From NCBI GenBank assembly GCA_021234155.1, contig JAJEKV010000054.1, forward strand, positions 8,266,655 through 8,330,654: a DNA stretch of 64,000 nucleotides, given 5' to 3'. The notes under the pieces are model-generated. The model was not told where the DNA came from. It did not search any database and saw only the letters and a list, made by a program, of their open reading frames with translations. Below are positions 36,263-47,040 of this stretch, piece after piece. Origin of the DNA: Isoetes taiwanensis. Taxonomy: Eukaryota > Streptophyta > Lycopodiopsida > Isoetales > Isoetaceae. How positions within the stretch are numbered: the first letter of the stretch is position 1; each line of letters opens with the position of its first letter. Both the position numbers and the translations under genes were made by a program.

Positions 36263-37300
36263 CTTTTTTTTTTTTTTTTTTTTTTTTTGAGAGAGAGAAC
36301 GGGGTGTTTTTTATATTTATCAAAATAAAAAGTACAATGTTTCAAACATATAAAGGATTACTACAGGAGAAGCCTCAACATCTTCATCCTTTATGCGTAG
36401 AAACTTATTCTCTGCTCTGTAAGCTAATATACATGAAGTGCATGGTAATCTCCCATTTGGTAACCAGGATAGACAAGAAGATACTGGAAAAAATAGCTCC
36501 CGAAGCTTTCTTTTACATATAGAAGAACCAATGCGGAAAATCTAGAAACACTGAACATAGAAGGAAGTACCAGAATATGAAACCAGTTTAGTTGCTGCAT
36601 TGTTGGGATGCAAAAGCGGTCGACTTAAGTAGGCTAGACACACTTGCCCAGCCGCCAACACTCCTCCCAAAAGTCTGGTTTATGATATATAAGCTTCTTC
36701 CTGCTCACATGATGTCCCTAGCTCGGCCCCTAGATTGATCCCATTTCTTGTACTTCAGATCCATTCTAATCCCGAATTCCACAAAGACTTCATGATAAAA
36801 GGCAGATTCTGATCATATCTTGAATAACCTGAACCTTTCTTGCTAGTAAGAAAGAATGGGAAGAGGAAATGACGGAAGTAGCCAACAATTTTCCAAGTTT
36901 TGTAAAGAAAACACAGACTGTAAAATTTTACAGGCCAAGAAACGCCTTTGTTCAAGAACTCAGAAGATTTCATTCCACCTTATAAGCTTCAACGTTGTTT
37001 CAGTGTAATCTTTGCAAGATGCAGGAAAGATTATAATGCTAGGAGCATTAGAACGAAATACCACGTTAGTGGTTTACCTGAGATCAAGAAACCGCCCAGA
37101 AGATGCTTCCAAAGCCACAAATTCGTCAGCCTGTGGTTAAAGATCCAGACCCAGAAAGATGTTTGCCCTGATCCCTGCTAGCCGCTGACTCAATCCTAAG
37201 CAAATACAGGAAATTGCAGCAGTGCCAGAAAGGCAGGAAAAGGGGCGGCCTCTCCCTGCCGTCGCCGCCCTAGCCGCTGGCGCCAAGAAGCATTTTCCCC
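36263..37300 (-). mobile_element. Poly(A) retrocopy inserted in the chromovirus
   Basis: Seen from the minus strand this segment of about 1,038 bases ends in a run of about 24 A (36,265-36,288 as T). It is flanked by CTCTGCGCTTG (36,252-36,262) and CTCTGCACTTG (37,301-37,311), an 11-base target duplication with one mismatch. That is the signature of LINE-driven retroposition. Its GC-rich start (minus strand, near 37,290) resembles an mRNA leader. The longest minus frame (36,755-36,973) has no domain I recognise, so it is a processed copy of an unknown transcript or a 5'-truncated LINE/SINE. Confidence 0.7.
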
Positions 37301-37311
37301 CTCTGCACTTG

Positions 37312-38040
37312 TGAAGTCTGCCCCAATGCTCCCAGATAAATATGGCGACTTCTCTGACGTTCTTGATAAAGTCAAGGCCACAAGCTTCTAAAACATCGCC
37401 CATATGATCGTCCTATTGATTTGCAGCCCGACACAATGCTACCATATGGTCCGATATATGGTCTATCTCCCGCTAAGTTGAAGGTTTTGCGGGATTATAT
37501 TGAAGAGAATCTAGCCACTAGTTTCATTCGACATTTTAGTCCCCTGCTGGAGCGCCTATTTTCTTCGTAAAAAAGAAGGATGATTTTCTCCGTCTGGTCG
37601 TTGATTATCGTGGCCTCAATAAAATCACAGTATCAAATTGGTATCCGCTTCCTCTGATCCAAGAGTTGTTGGAGAGACTCCAAGGTGCACCTTATTTTAC
37701 GAAAATCTATCTTTGGGGTGCCTACAATCTTATCCAGATTCGGGAAAGTGATGAGTGGAAAACAGCTTTGAGTACACAGTTATGTCGTTTGGGCTTACCA
37801 ATGCTCTAGCAGTATTCCAGCATATGGCCAATGATGTCTTCCGGGAGTTCTTAGACACTTTTGTCATCATCTATTTGGATGATATTCTTGTTTATTCTAA
37901 GACTCTTGAAGAACATGAGAGGCATGTTCAACAAGTCCTTCAGAAGCTTTGTGAGCACGGGTTATATGCCAAACTTGAGAAGTGTCAGTTTGAATAGGAT
38001 AATGTGGAGTTCCTTCGCTATCATATCACTCCACATTGAG
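37312..38040 (+). pseudogene. Chromovirus reverse transcriptase
   Basis: Pieces in several frames give [60 protein letters not shown] and [12 protein letters not shown] (catalytic YLDD). The frames change at about 37,550, 37,740 and earlier, and stops occur throughout, so the enzyme is dead although the motifs are clear. Confidence 0.82.
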
Positions 38041-38103
38041 TCTCTATAGATCTTGAAAAGGTCAGCACTGTTCTAGAGTGGTAAACATCTTCATCCGTTC
38101 GAA

Positions 38104-38690
38104 ATGTTCAGTATTTTCTTGGGTTTGCCAATTTCTATCGGCGTTTTCATTTGGGATTATTCGAAGATTACCCTTCCTTTGACATGCCTCACGGTTAAAG
38201 ACATGCCATTTGAATGGAGTGTGGAAGCAGAGTCTGCTTTCGTTACTTTGAAGCATGCTTTCACCACGACACCAGTTCTTGCTCATGCAGATCCTTTGCG
38301 GCCATATCTTGCCAAAGCTGATGCTTCTGATTTTTCTCTTGGTGGAATCCTGTCACAGGAGGGGGATGACCATGAATTGCATCCGATCGCCTATCACTCG
38401 CAGAAGTTTCAAGCTACTGAAATCAACTATCCTATTTATGACAAGGAGTTGTTGGCGAGGGTTGATTCTTTCAAGGAGGAGACATTTTGTGGAAAGATCT
38501 CCTTATAACGTCACAGTCTATACAGGTCATCAAAATCTAGAATATTTTCAGTCTGCTCGAGTGCTCAACCATCGTCAGGCCCGGTGGCATACTCAAGTAC
38601 TATCTCGCATTGACTTTGTGATCAAGTACTGTCCTGGACCCCTCCAAGGGAAGCCTGATGCCTAGTCTCGATGCTTCTACCTTGAACCTA
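38104..38690 (+). pseudogene. Chromovirus RNase H
   Basis: KDMPFEWSVEAESAFVTLKH, PYLAKADASDFSLGGILSQE (active-site D within ADASD) and ELHPIAYHSQKFQATEINYP fit the Ty3 RNase H. The frame breaks near 38,505, and similarity goes on in the other frame with VTVYTGHQNLEYFQSARVLN and PGPLQGKPDA. Confidence 0.8.
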
Positions 38691-38874
38691 GGCCAGGGGA
38701 TCCTGCATTTGGTCAACAATCACAGGTTATTCTAAGGCCTGATCGGTAATGGCACTCACTTTATTCGATAGATCTCATGATACAGCCTTGTTAGAGTCTG
38801 TTCGAGCATCTCTGGCCCAAGATGTATTCTCACAGGCATCATCTTCTCGACATATGTGATCAGACTATGATCGT

Positions 38875-39720
38875 TTGAAGGTCTTAGATTCACTCCTGTT
38901 CCATGATGGGCTTCTGTATGTTCCAGATAGTGCTTCTAGGCTTCGGGTTCTCCAGGCTTGCCATGATTCACGTATGGCCGGACATTTTGGAGTAGCCAAG
39001 TCTCTTGAACTTATTAGTCAAGAGTATTGGTGCATTGGGCTTCGTCGCTCTCTCAAAGCTTTTATTTGATCGTGTGACATTTGTTGTCGAGCGAAGGTTC
39101 CAAGGCATCTTCCTCATGGCCTTCTTCAGTCACTGCCGGTACCAGATGGACCTTCGAAGAGCATTTCTATAGACTTTATTCTGGAGATGCCACTCTCTCA
39201 GTGTTATGATGCCATATGATTGTTGATCATTTCTATAAGATGGCTCATTATATTCCTTGCAACATCACCATCACCAGTGAGGGAACAACAGATCTTCTCC
39301 TTCGTGAAGTAGTCAGATTTTATGGCTTGCCCCATACTATCGTCAGCGATTGTGGACTGCAGTTCATCGCAGGTTTTTGGAAGCGGCTTTTGAAGTTATT
39401 GCATATCGACCACTCACTGACATCTGGTCATCATCCAAAAAGTAATGGGCAGGCAGAGTGCACTAATCAGACTCTAGAGCAATATTTATGGTGCTTTATC
39501 GGTTATCAGCAGGATGATTGAGTCGATTATCTTCCATTAGCTGAGTTTGCCTATAATAACTCAGTACATGCTTCTATTGGCCAGACTCCATTCTTTCTGA
39601 ACTCTGGTCAGCATCCTCGTTGGTCCCGTAGTGTCGCTGGCGGTGACACTGTCAATCCTAGTGCCGAGTCTCAACTTGAGAAACTCCAGGCTCTTCGATC
39701 AGATCTTTAGCATCATCTTC
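38875..39720 (+). pseudogene. Chromovirus integrase
   Basis: Zinc-binding N-terminal part: LRVLQACHDSRMAGHFGVAK, then CDICCRAK. Core: VSDCGLQFIAGFWKRLLKLL and HHPKSNGQAECTNQTLEQYL (the DD-E glutamate region, reading QAE). Then [20 protein letters not shown]. In-frame stops occur at about 39,067, 39,220 and 39,521. Confidence 0.8.
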
Positions 39721-39939
39721 ATCGAGCATAATCGGCATTATGCCGATTTGCATCGGCAGGAAGCTCCTAAATTTCACGTTGGCGACCTTGTCTAACTTCT
39801 TTGTAGGGACCTCCATGCCTCATATCCCTGCAACAAGCTTGACTATCATCGCCTTGGTCTTTACCGGATCACGACTCAGATCAACAATGTGGCATTCCGG
39901 CTCGAGCTCCCTCCAGTTGTTCGGCTCCATCCGTATTTC

Positions 39940-40218
39940 ATGTTTCTTTATTAGAGACCTACACAATTATTACTTTTCTGAATCGCGTTCCTCCACTGCC
40001 ACCACTAGTGGAAATTGATGATCATGAGAAGTTCGAGGTTTAAGAGATTCTGGACTCCAAGTTTCTTCAAGTGATAGAACCTGGGAGCTTGCCAAAAATC
40101 TGACTAAAGCTCCTGATAAAATTGCGGAGTTTCACCGACGTTACCCTGATAAGCCAAGTTTGAGTACTCCAGCCCCAGCTCTGAGGACTCGTCGCCGTCG
40201 TAAGAGGGGGATGGTGTG
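39940..40218 (+). pseudogene. Chromodomain-like tail of the chromovirus
   Basis: After the integrase, EILDSKFLQ and, in another frame, WELAKNLTKAPDKIAEFHRR then YPDKPS followed by a basic end resemble the WEP..NL..A...EF..RYP core of retrotransposon chromodomains. Such domains steer integration to modified histones. A deletion has removed part of the central strand. Confidence 0.65.
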
Positions 40219-40547
40219 ACGACCATACGGATATTCATATCATACAAACATTATACTCGTATGTACAAAAGATGGTTGTCACACGGATGCAAAAGGGTAG
40301 TTGCACAAGACAAGGTTTGAACTCACACCTGTCACACGTTTGCCAAGTGCGCTACCAATATTTGTTAAAAATATTTCCTCATGTCTTTCTCATATGCGAG
40401 GCTGTTTCCAGAAGGTTCTAAAATATTCTAGAACCTACATGCATGCGCGTCACACGGCATGATCTCATCCATTGGAGTGGCACGATCCTGACCGTTGGCC
40501 GAGATATATAAGGTGGCACGTTCTTCTTGTCGAACTATTCTGGTTCA
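40215..40547 (+). repeat. 3' LTR of the chromovirus
   Basis: It begins TGTGACGACCATACGGATAT and matches the uninterrupted parts of 34,777-35,470. It confirms the MITE in the other LTR as a later insertion. Confidence 0.83.
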
Positions 40548-41900
40548 ACGCTAGTCTTCACATATAAAAGTTAAACTTAAAATGCAGGTGAGTAGTTAAA
40601 GTAGTATATGATGTGCCTTTGCATTGTCACTCCAAGCTCTAAACAACAATGCAATAAAAAGGGAAAAAACCATATTGAAATGCCCATAACTAAGCTACTG
40701 TAAGATAGAAAAATTTGGAAACTTGAAGCTTGTTCTCTAATTACACAATCGTGGTTGCGAGCCCATCATTTTTCGATCAGCATTGGCATCAAAATCTCCA
40801 ATTCAAAGTTAAAGAGCATATCAAACAATTTAAAATGCTTATATATCTAAAAAATATGATAGGGTATGTGTCTGTCATATAAAGATAAGAGTGGGTTCCA
40901 ATATTCAAGAGAACAAGTGCCTAGTGACAAAAACAATTCTAATATGACAATCCCGCTTCATAATTCATTATATTAGAAAATCATTATTGTTAATCCATTT
41001 CTTATTGCACTACACCTCTCTTTATCACTTCTCAATGTTGAGTTTATAATTCAGGTTATGCCAAATAATGGCTCAAAACATATAGATTATCCTATTATTA
41101 AATAAATATAGATTAGTACATACAATCTCAGTTTCAGAGACTTGGAAAACTTTTTTTTTTATAATGAACGTGGACCTTTATTACTCAAAAGAACACAAAG
41201 AGTACATAGGGGGACTCAAAACCCAGTGAAGAAAACATCCATCAGAGCACTATCCACCACATATATAACACAGAAAGGGAGAGAGTAATTATCACCAAGA
41301 GCATAACTGACTATGGATAAGTACGAATTTGAATATTGAAGGTTAATCATGTCAAAGCAGTTGGAATTCTTCAAGTTATATATAGGCATGATTATTCATC
41401 ATGCAGGAGCAGCAGTTCATAAAGATCAAAGTTGAAGGATTAAATGGACCATTGGTATTTAAAGGGGTCGATGAGATATTGTTGCTCTAAAGATATGGTT
41501 CTAATCTTAATCTAACTTTATTTAGATAAAGATAGAATGAAAACATGCGGTCCAATACTTTGGACCAAGACATTTGAAATAAAGGTTCACGAGATCGGCA
41601 AGGTATGCAGAGATCGATTCGGCATTGTTGTCGGATTCTGCAAATAATTTTAAGATGAATGAAATTATTGTATATCCAGTGTGTGTAGTTGATCTGTAGG
41701 AGATCAAGACGAAGCTTGGGCTCTCGGGGAAATTTGGTCTGCACTGTTATAGTACTGGGTCAATCCCTCGGGAACAAAATTTTTATTGTAGCAGATATAT
41801 CGTTCATATTATATATTGACTGGAGAAACATTGCCTGATTATTTGTCTTTGCATAATTGTCTAGTGTAATTGTGCTTGATTAAATTTGTTTTCAAAATTA
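40548..41900. other. AT-rich stretch with a possible poly(A) retroelement end and copia LTR remains
   Basis: A T-run at about 41,151-41,161 followed by ATAATGAACGTGGACC looks like the complement of a poly(A) retroelement tail. The part just before 41,925 should hold LTR sequence of the copia remnant, but its left border was not found. Confidence 0.3.
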
Positions 41901-41924
41901 CCTAGTTAAATTCTACAATGGTAT

Positions 41925-43335
41925 CAGAGCTCAGGTGATCATGTTTTCCAGATTTAGTGCAAATTTTTTAAATGCCATACATGTATTTAAAGGTGAAGGA
42001 GGCTTTCAAATTTTGAAGCAAGGCATTAGACAAGTTCTAGAATTTGAGAACTTATGGTTTTTAATTGGTGAAAATGCTATGAAACGCCCTAACATCTAAC
42101 TCAGGGGAAATAAGCTCGAGTTCTACCTCTGAAGACTTTGCTGTTGGAGGGAGGTCAACAACTTCTACAGTAAGTTTGGAAAGTGACGAAGGCCTTAGTA
42201 TTATGGAAGATCAAGCCATTATATATCATCAAAGAATGTGTGGATTTAAATGATAAAACATTATGAGGCAAAATCATCCTCCCAGATAGATGTTCTAGAG
42301 AAATAATTGAAGAGACACAAGTTGCATGACAATGTCAATCTAACAGAATTCTTTGAGAAGTTTGATGCAATTGTTGTAGAACTTGAAGGTGCATGAGTTG
42401 TTCTTAATGAGCAGTATCAAATTTTGGCCATTGCAAGGTCTGTGTCAGTTAGCTACATTACTGAGGAATGTAGCAAGATCCAATGAACATGCTATCCAAA
42501 TGGCGAGGACTGCACTGAAGCAGGGTATTGATGATGATGATCAGTCAACCAAGATGATTCATACAGGGAAGTAGAAAGGTAAAGAAAGAAATAACCCAAA
42601 TAATAGAAGCAAAGTTGGTCCCTATTATAATTGTGATATGTTTCGACATCTTAAAAATGATTGTCAAAAACTTGGAAGGGAAGTTGTATGCTACAACTAT
42701 GAAGGCGAGGGGCATATGTCTGCAAATTGTTCTAGCCTAGAGGGGGCCCTGCTAAAGGCAAGGGCAGAGGTATGCTACCAGGGATAGGGATGCTGCCGGA
42801 GGAAATTTCACAATAAACCTTACTCAAGAAGCCAAGGATGAAGAAGATGAGCAAAAGGAAGATGACGAGGTATGTAAATCTGAGTTATTTTTTCTAACAT
42901 ACACGAAAAATGGTTCCAAGCTCATGGTTATAGATTCAAGAGTTGAGAGGACAGTATAAAAAAGGCTTAAGGAATGTAAAGGAAGAGGAGATGGACATGT
43001 TCAGCTTGGAAATGGGGAACTGCAGGAGATTCAAGATACTAGAATGCTTGAGTTGTTTGACCTGCAAGGAAGAGTAGTTAAGCTAAGGGATGTGCTTTTG
43101 TATGCCAGGATCTGATCTCTGTATCTCAACTAGTGAACCTTGGATACAAGGTTATTTTTGAAAGATTGCAATGTAAAGTGTTCATGCATAGTAAAATTGT
43201 GTTCACTGGAAAACGTGTTAGAAACTTTTTTGGTTTAAAGACAGATCACTATTTGCCAAGTGTAAACCTTGTTACATGCCCATCCTTGAAAACATGGCAT
43301 GAAAGATTATGCCATGTAAGCTGCAACCTTTAATG
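41925..43335 (+). mobile_element. Ty1/copia remnant: PBS, gag zinc knuckles, pre-integrase
   Basis: TGGTATCAGAGC at about 41,920-41,932 is the classic primer-binding site complementary to initiator tRNA-Met. Downstream are gag-like pieces, then NCDMFRHLKNDC and NYEGEGHMSANC zinc-knuckle-like motifs (near 42,630-42,730; the second lacks a cysteine). The frame 43,133-43,333 has KTDHYLPSVNLVTCPSLKTW followed by HERLCHVS, the gag-pre-integrase HHCC start. Integrase, RT and the 3' LTR are missing; sequence similarity ends near 43,335. Confidence 0.72.
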
Positions 43336-43435
43336 CGCATCCTTTAATGGGCAAGTATATTCTTATGCGGATCATTCGTTCTTTTCAAAAGATGCTGCAG
43401 TTATTGACAGAATCTAATGCATACCTAATTCACAG

Positions 43436-43597
43436 ATTACTGAGCTGAAGTTGTTGTTGGACAGCCTGGAAAAGGAAAGGGGCTTATATTTTGCCAAGCT
43501 TTGTGATAGTGAAATTTTGTGCCAAACTCCGACTATTGAGAAGACACCAATCTGTGTTGTGAATGCTGGACTATTGCCCTACATTCAAACTAAGTAG
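43436..43597 (+). pseudogene. EB1 (microtubule end-binding) C-terminal exon fragment
   Basis: After an acceptor-like CTAATTCACAG the frame reads ITELKLLLDSLEKERGLYFA KLCDSEILCQTP and then a diverged end with a stop. The EKER..YF.KL.D.EILCQ signature is the dimerising EB1 C-terminal domain, which binds SxIP partners at microtubule plus ends. The usual acidic tail and the calponin-homology part are absent. One exon alone, in a Helitron-rich zone, suggests a captured gene fragment. Confidence 0.78.
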
Positions 43598-44092
43598 GTT
43601 ATCTAGGTTCAAACTAATTACCTAATTGTTCTTTTTTTTTGCAAGTTGTTTAACTAATGCATATCATTTGGAAATTATGGAGTCTTAAGCAGCAACATAT
43701 AATACATACATGAAATTGTCAAATGGTAGACCCTCGGGTCCATATGACAAAAAATACATTAAATGAGTCACATAAGGCCTTCATATCATTCAAAAGTACG
43801 CTCACATCCAATGTGTCTAATTTGTATTTTCTTCATTTATGGAAATAAATCACCTAATTGAGCAGGCAACATTTCTAAAAGTTCAAAGTAAGAAGAAATG
43901 ATATTTTGTAAATCTATATCAACAAACCATGAAAAATTGACCGATAACATTGGCCAAACAAATTTCTTTGGCGGTATGAGACAAGTTTTTTTGGTATAAC
44001 ATGTCATAATATATGCAAGGTTTTAGTATAAGGCACATTCTCAATATTTGATATGTCATAATATATATCAATTCCGTGGGCAATTTTCTTAG

Positions 44093-44380
44093 AGCATATT
44101 TACAAGCTCCCAATGTAAGGCCTGCAATGTAAGATATAATACAATATTCACTACGTTTTCAACCTAAGTTTTTGTGTGGCATCATCATATTTGCTACAAT
44201 TGTCATATGCAAACATACATATGTGTATGGTAGAGAAGCTTACTTTGCAAAACAAACCATACACAAAACAATCACAAAAATAAGGATTACTGAGCGAGCA
44301 TATTTACAAGCTCATAATGCAAGCCACGCAATGTAACATATAATATACAATATTCACTATCTTTTCAATCTAAGCTTTTG
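44093..44380. repeat. Direct repeat, two diverged ~85-bp copies
   Basis: CATATTTACAAGCTC followed by AATGTAACATATAATA-like text and AATATTCACTA occurs near 44,093 and again near 44,299, about 206 bases apart. Confidence 0.7.
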
Positions 44381-44930
44381 TCAACATATAAACAAATCCC
44401 TTGCAGCCCACTGTTGACAATATTGTGGAGTATTGACAGGTTCCAACTTTTGCCCTAAAGAAGCTTGAGGCTGATAGGTTGAGCAAGCTTGAAGAAGACG
44501 AGCAACTGGAGACTGAAGAGTGACGAACACAAAACAAGTGAAGCGAGAACCAACATATGCAGGGCCAGCATCTGGGTCTCAATCAGGATGGTTGAAATAC
44601 CCGAAGAATGCATCGTGGAAGATGACTTGATTGACGATTTTCAGCAACGAAATAATGGAGACAGATGTGCACTTGCTGTACGACAAGACCATCTTGATAC
44701 GAAAGAGTGAAGACATGATAAAGATCAACAACGTGGTCCTTCAGAGGTTGTGGAGACAATGTTATTCTACTCAAAGCTCTCAGAGTCCATGTAATAGTAT
44801 CTAACATGAAGGAGCTAGGTTTCTTTTAAACATTGTTAAATCTTTGGGAATAAAAAGTTACAAAGATTGAATTATTACTGCACACTTTTCTTACTGCAGC
44901 CCAAAACATTTACATGCTCTCAACTTATGG

Positions 44931-44956
44931 CCAGCAACGCTGGGCACCATTACTAG
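44931..44956 (+). mobile_element. Helitron-type 3' end A
   Basis: CCAGCAACGCTGG (a perfect 5-bp stem with AAC loop) is followed by nine bases and CTAG, with T next. A hairpin shortly before CTRR, inserted before T, is the Helitron 3' signature. The element would extend left and could include the EB1 fragment. Its 5' TC end was not located. Confidence 0.62.
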
Positions 44957-45019
44957 TATTTCAAGAACTTTCTGACACAACATAAAAATTTTAACCCAAT
45001 AAAGTTCGCTCAAATACAG

Positions 45020-45327
45020 GATGGAATCCATTTGCCTTATGAAAACGTTTTTGATTATGATACCCTTGCAGTCCGAATCCCTGAAGGTGACATACCCAAT
45101 ATGATCAACATACTTTAGGTAAGCTTGTGAAACTTGATCTGGGCCTGTTTTAGGTATAGCACTTGAACCCTAAACTCTTGATCTTTCAAGATATGACTGA
45201 AGAAGAGGTGGATGCGAAACTGCAAGGAGTTCAAAACGTATGGCAAAGATTTGTCAACAGAGATGCGATTATATTAGAGGAAAGGAGGCAATATAGACTA
45301 ATGAATGAGTTGCTTAATTATTTTTAA
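45020..45327 (+). pseudogene. Exostosin-family (GT47) C-terminal fragments
   Basis: After AATACAG the frame reads DGIHLPYENVFDYDTLAVRI PEGDIPNMINIL, then a TAG where the family has a residue, then GTAAGC. After about 45,190 a second exon-like frame reads MTEEEVDAKLQGVQNVWQRF VNRDAIILEERRQ and stops. These are consecutive C-terminal pieces of plant exostosin-like glycosyltransferases (LPFEDV.D...VVP..DIP..K.IL.). The stop and the mismatch of intron phase show a dead fragment. It sits between two Helitron-type ends. Confidence 0.7.
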
Positions 45328-45741
45328 AGTGCTGTACATAGAAGGGTATTGTGTTCAAGTCTCTCTTGAGACATTTAACGGGTTTTTAATGCATAAACGA
45401 CTAACTGTTCACAATTGTATAAAATATATAAGAGCCCAACATTTCGCTCTATGGTGTGGGGTGTGTGTGACAGTGTGAGATAGGTATATGTCCATAACCA
45501 GTTCCATTCTTTTTCAGCCTGAGGATACATTTGGCATAGGTGAGGGCTTCGTATACGATGAATCTGTTCAAATCCAGCCACATATCACATCTAGCATTAA
45601 AAAAATGGCCCCCTATGTTCATAATATTTACAGGGCTTCACACAAAACAAAAAACACCTAGCACGAAACAGCAAAACAGAAACCATGAAAATATAATTCT
45701 CGGGCATCGAAGGGCAACCCCTCGTGCGCAGCACCTTGTTT

Positions 45742-45960
45742 ACATTTTTTATGGCATCATTAAACAAACATGATATAACATATTAGTGTTCATTATGCAA
45801 CAATTCTCATATTGAAATGCATCACACACATTTTGATGTCTCAGAATATTTTGTACATTTTTTATGGCCTCATTAAACAGACATGATACAACATATTAGT
45901 GTCTATTATACAACAAATCTCATATTGAAATACTTCACACACGTTTCGATATGTTTCACA
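45742..45960. repeat. Tandem duplication, period 113 bp
   Basis: ACATTTTTTATGGCMTCATT at 45,742 and 45,855 begins two copies that match over about 100 bases. A further smaller duplication (GGGATCAGTCTCTAGAAGAT twice) lies at 46,020-46,130. Confidence 0.8.
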
Positions 45961-46608
45961 TCACCAAATACAAAAACAATAAAGTGGTGAAAACCAACAA
46001 AAAACCACATCAGTAAATTAACATATCCATCAGATACAATTTCATAAGGGATCAGTCTCTAGAAGATCGAAAGAATATCATTGCTTTTGCACATATACAA
46101 TTTCACGAGGGATCAGTCTCTAGAAGATTGAAAGACTATAAAATCACTATTTTTGCACATTTTAGGGTAGCGGTGCCCTATTTTATTGATGTGGTTGCAC
46201 AACAAGCAACTTTGTATTACACACAGAAGTTTGACGTGCAAATAAGCCTCTTATTCATGGTCTTAATAAGAGGTTAAATTAATGCCATGGTTTTGATATT
46301 TGTAATTTTATTTCCCTTCTATAGACTATGGAGCTTATTTGTTCTACATTGGAAAACAATGTGAAACTAGACATGAAAAAATTACGTTCATGGTGTGCAT
46401 GACCAATGAAATGCGATATGTTTGTACTGCATTTAAAAAAAAATTGTCAATGTAATTGTGATTGTGCAAATATGCTAATACACTCCCAAATATTTATTCC
46501 CGACAGCTAGATTGAAAGGGACATGATTCAAATACTTTTTTTTTTTCTATAATTTTTGGATCATTAATTTCATTGCCGGTTTGTTATTTACAGGTTCAAA
46601 GCTTATAC

Positions 46609-46634
46609 CCAACAACGCTGGACACCATAACTAG
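46609..46634 (+). mobile_element. Helitron-type 3' end B
   Basis: CCAACAACGCTGG (stem with one mismatch) then ACACCATAA and CTAG, followed by T. It is the same family as end A: CAACGCTGG.CACCATWACTAG is shared and so is upstream sequence. The exostosin fragment lies between ends A and B. Confidence 0.6.
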
Positions 46635-46925
46635 TAGATTAAGATATTTGTATTTGTAAACCACCCTGTATTGTTATTCTTTAAAGTTTTGTGCTCTTGA
46701 TGAGCCGCGATGCTCACGAATTCAATATACATCTTGTGAATCGAGCTAAGATGTCCCACAATATTGATTAAATTTATCAAGTTTGACAAAGTACAAACAC
46801 TTCACATGTCATCCTTTAGATCTTTAATCTTAATATATGTATTGTATTTGTACAGAGATTAAAAATAGTGCCTAAAAATTTTGTAAATTGAATGTTGAAC
46901 TCGTTTACGAACCAATCTATCTTAA

Positions 46926-46954
46926 CTAGTTAACGTGTGCCCGGCGTTGCCGGG
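46926..46954 (-). mobile_element. Helitron-type 3' end C (minus strand)
   Basis: On the minus strand CCCGGCAACGCCGGG (perfect 6-bp stem) is followed by CACACGTTAA and CTAG, with T next. The element would extend to the right over the tandem array beginning at 47,041. Confidence 0.65.
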
Positions 46955-47040
46955 ATAATGTCTTGGCATGTGTTTTTTACTCACCCTTTAACATCCAAGA
47001 TGCAACTTCGGCAATAGTGCATGTTGATATTGGCAAAAAT

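Larger units (their letters stand above)
34777..40547 (+). mobile_element. Ty3 chromovirus LTR retrotransposon, decayed, with nested insertions
   Basis: The two LTRs begin TGTGAC and end near GGTTCA: 34,777-35,470 (including a 345-base insertion plus its duplicated target) and 40,215-40,547. Shared LTR text includes CCATTGRAGTGGCRCGATCC and GAGATATATAAGG-type TATA sequence. Between them lie protease, RT, RNase H, integrase and a chromodomain-like tail. Gag is missing or unrecognisable. Many stops show it is old. The 5-base target duplication is not clear. Confidence 0.85.

Noticed and set aside
36854-37403. Gene on the minus strand within the retrocopy
   Set aside because: Frames are short and overlapping with no domain. 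The segment is better explained as an inserted copied transcript.
41920-41932. A host tRNA gene
   Set aside because: TGGTATCAGAGC is a primer-binding site of a copia element. No cloverleaf can be drawn around it.
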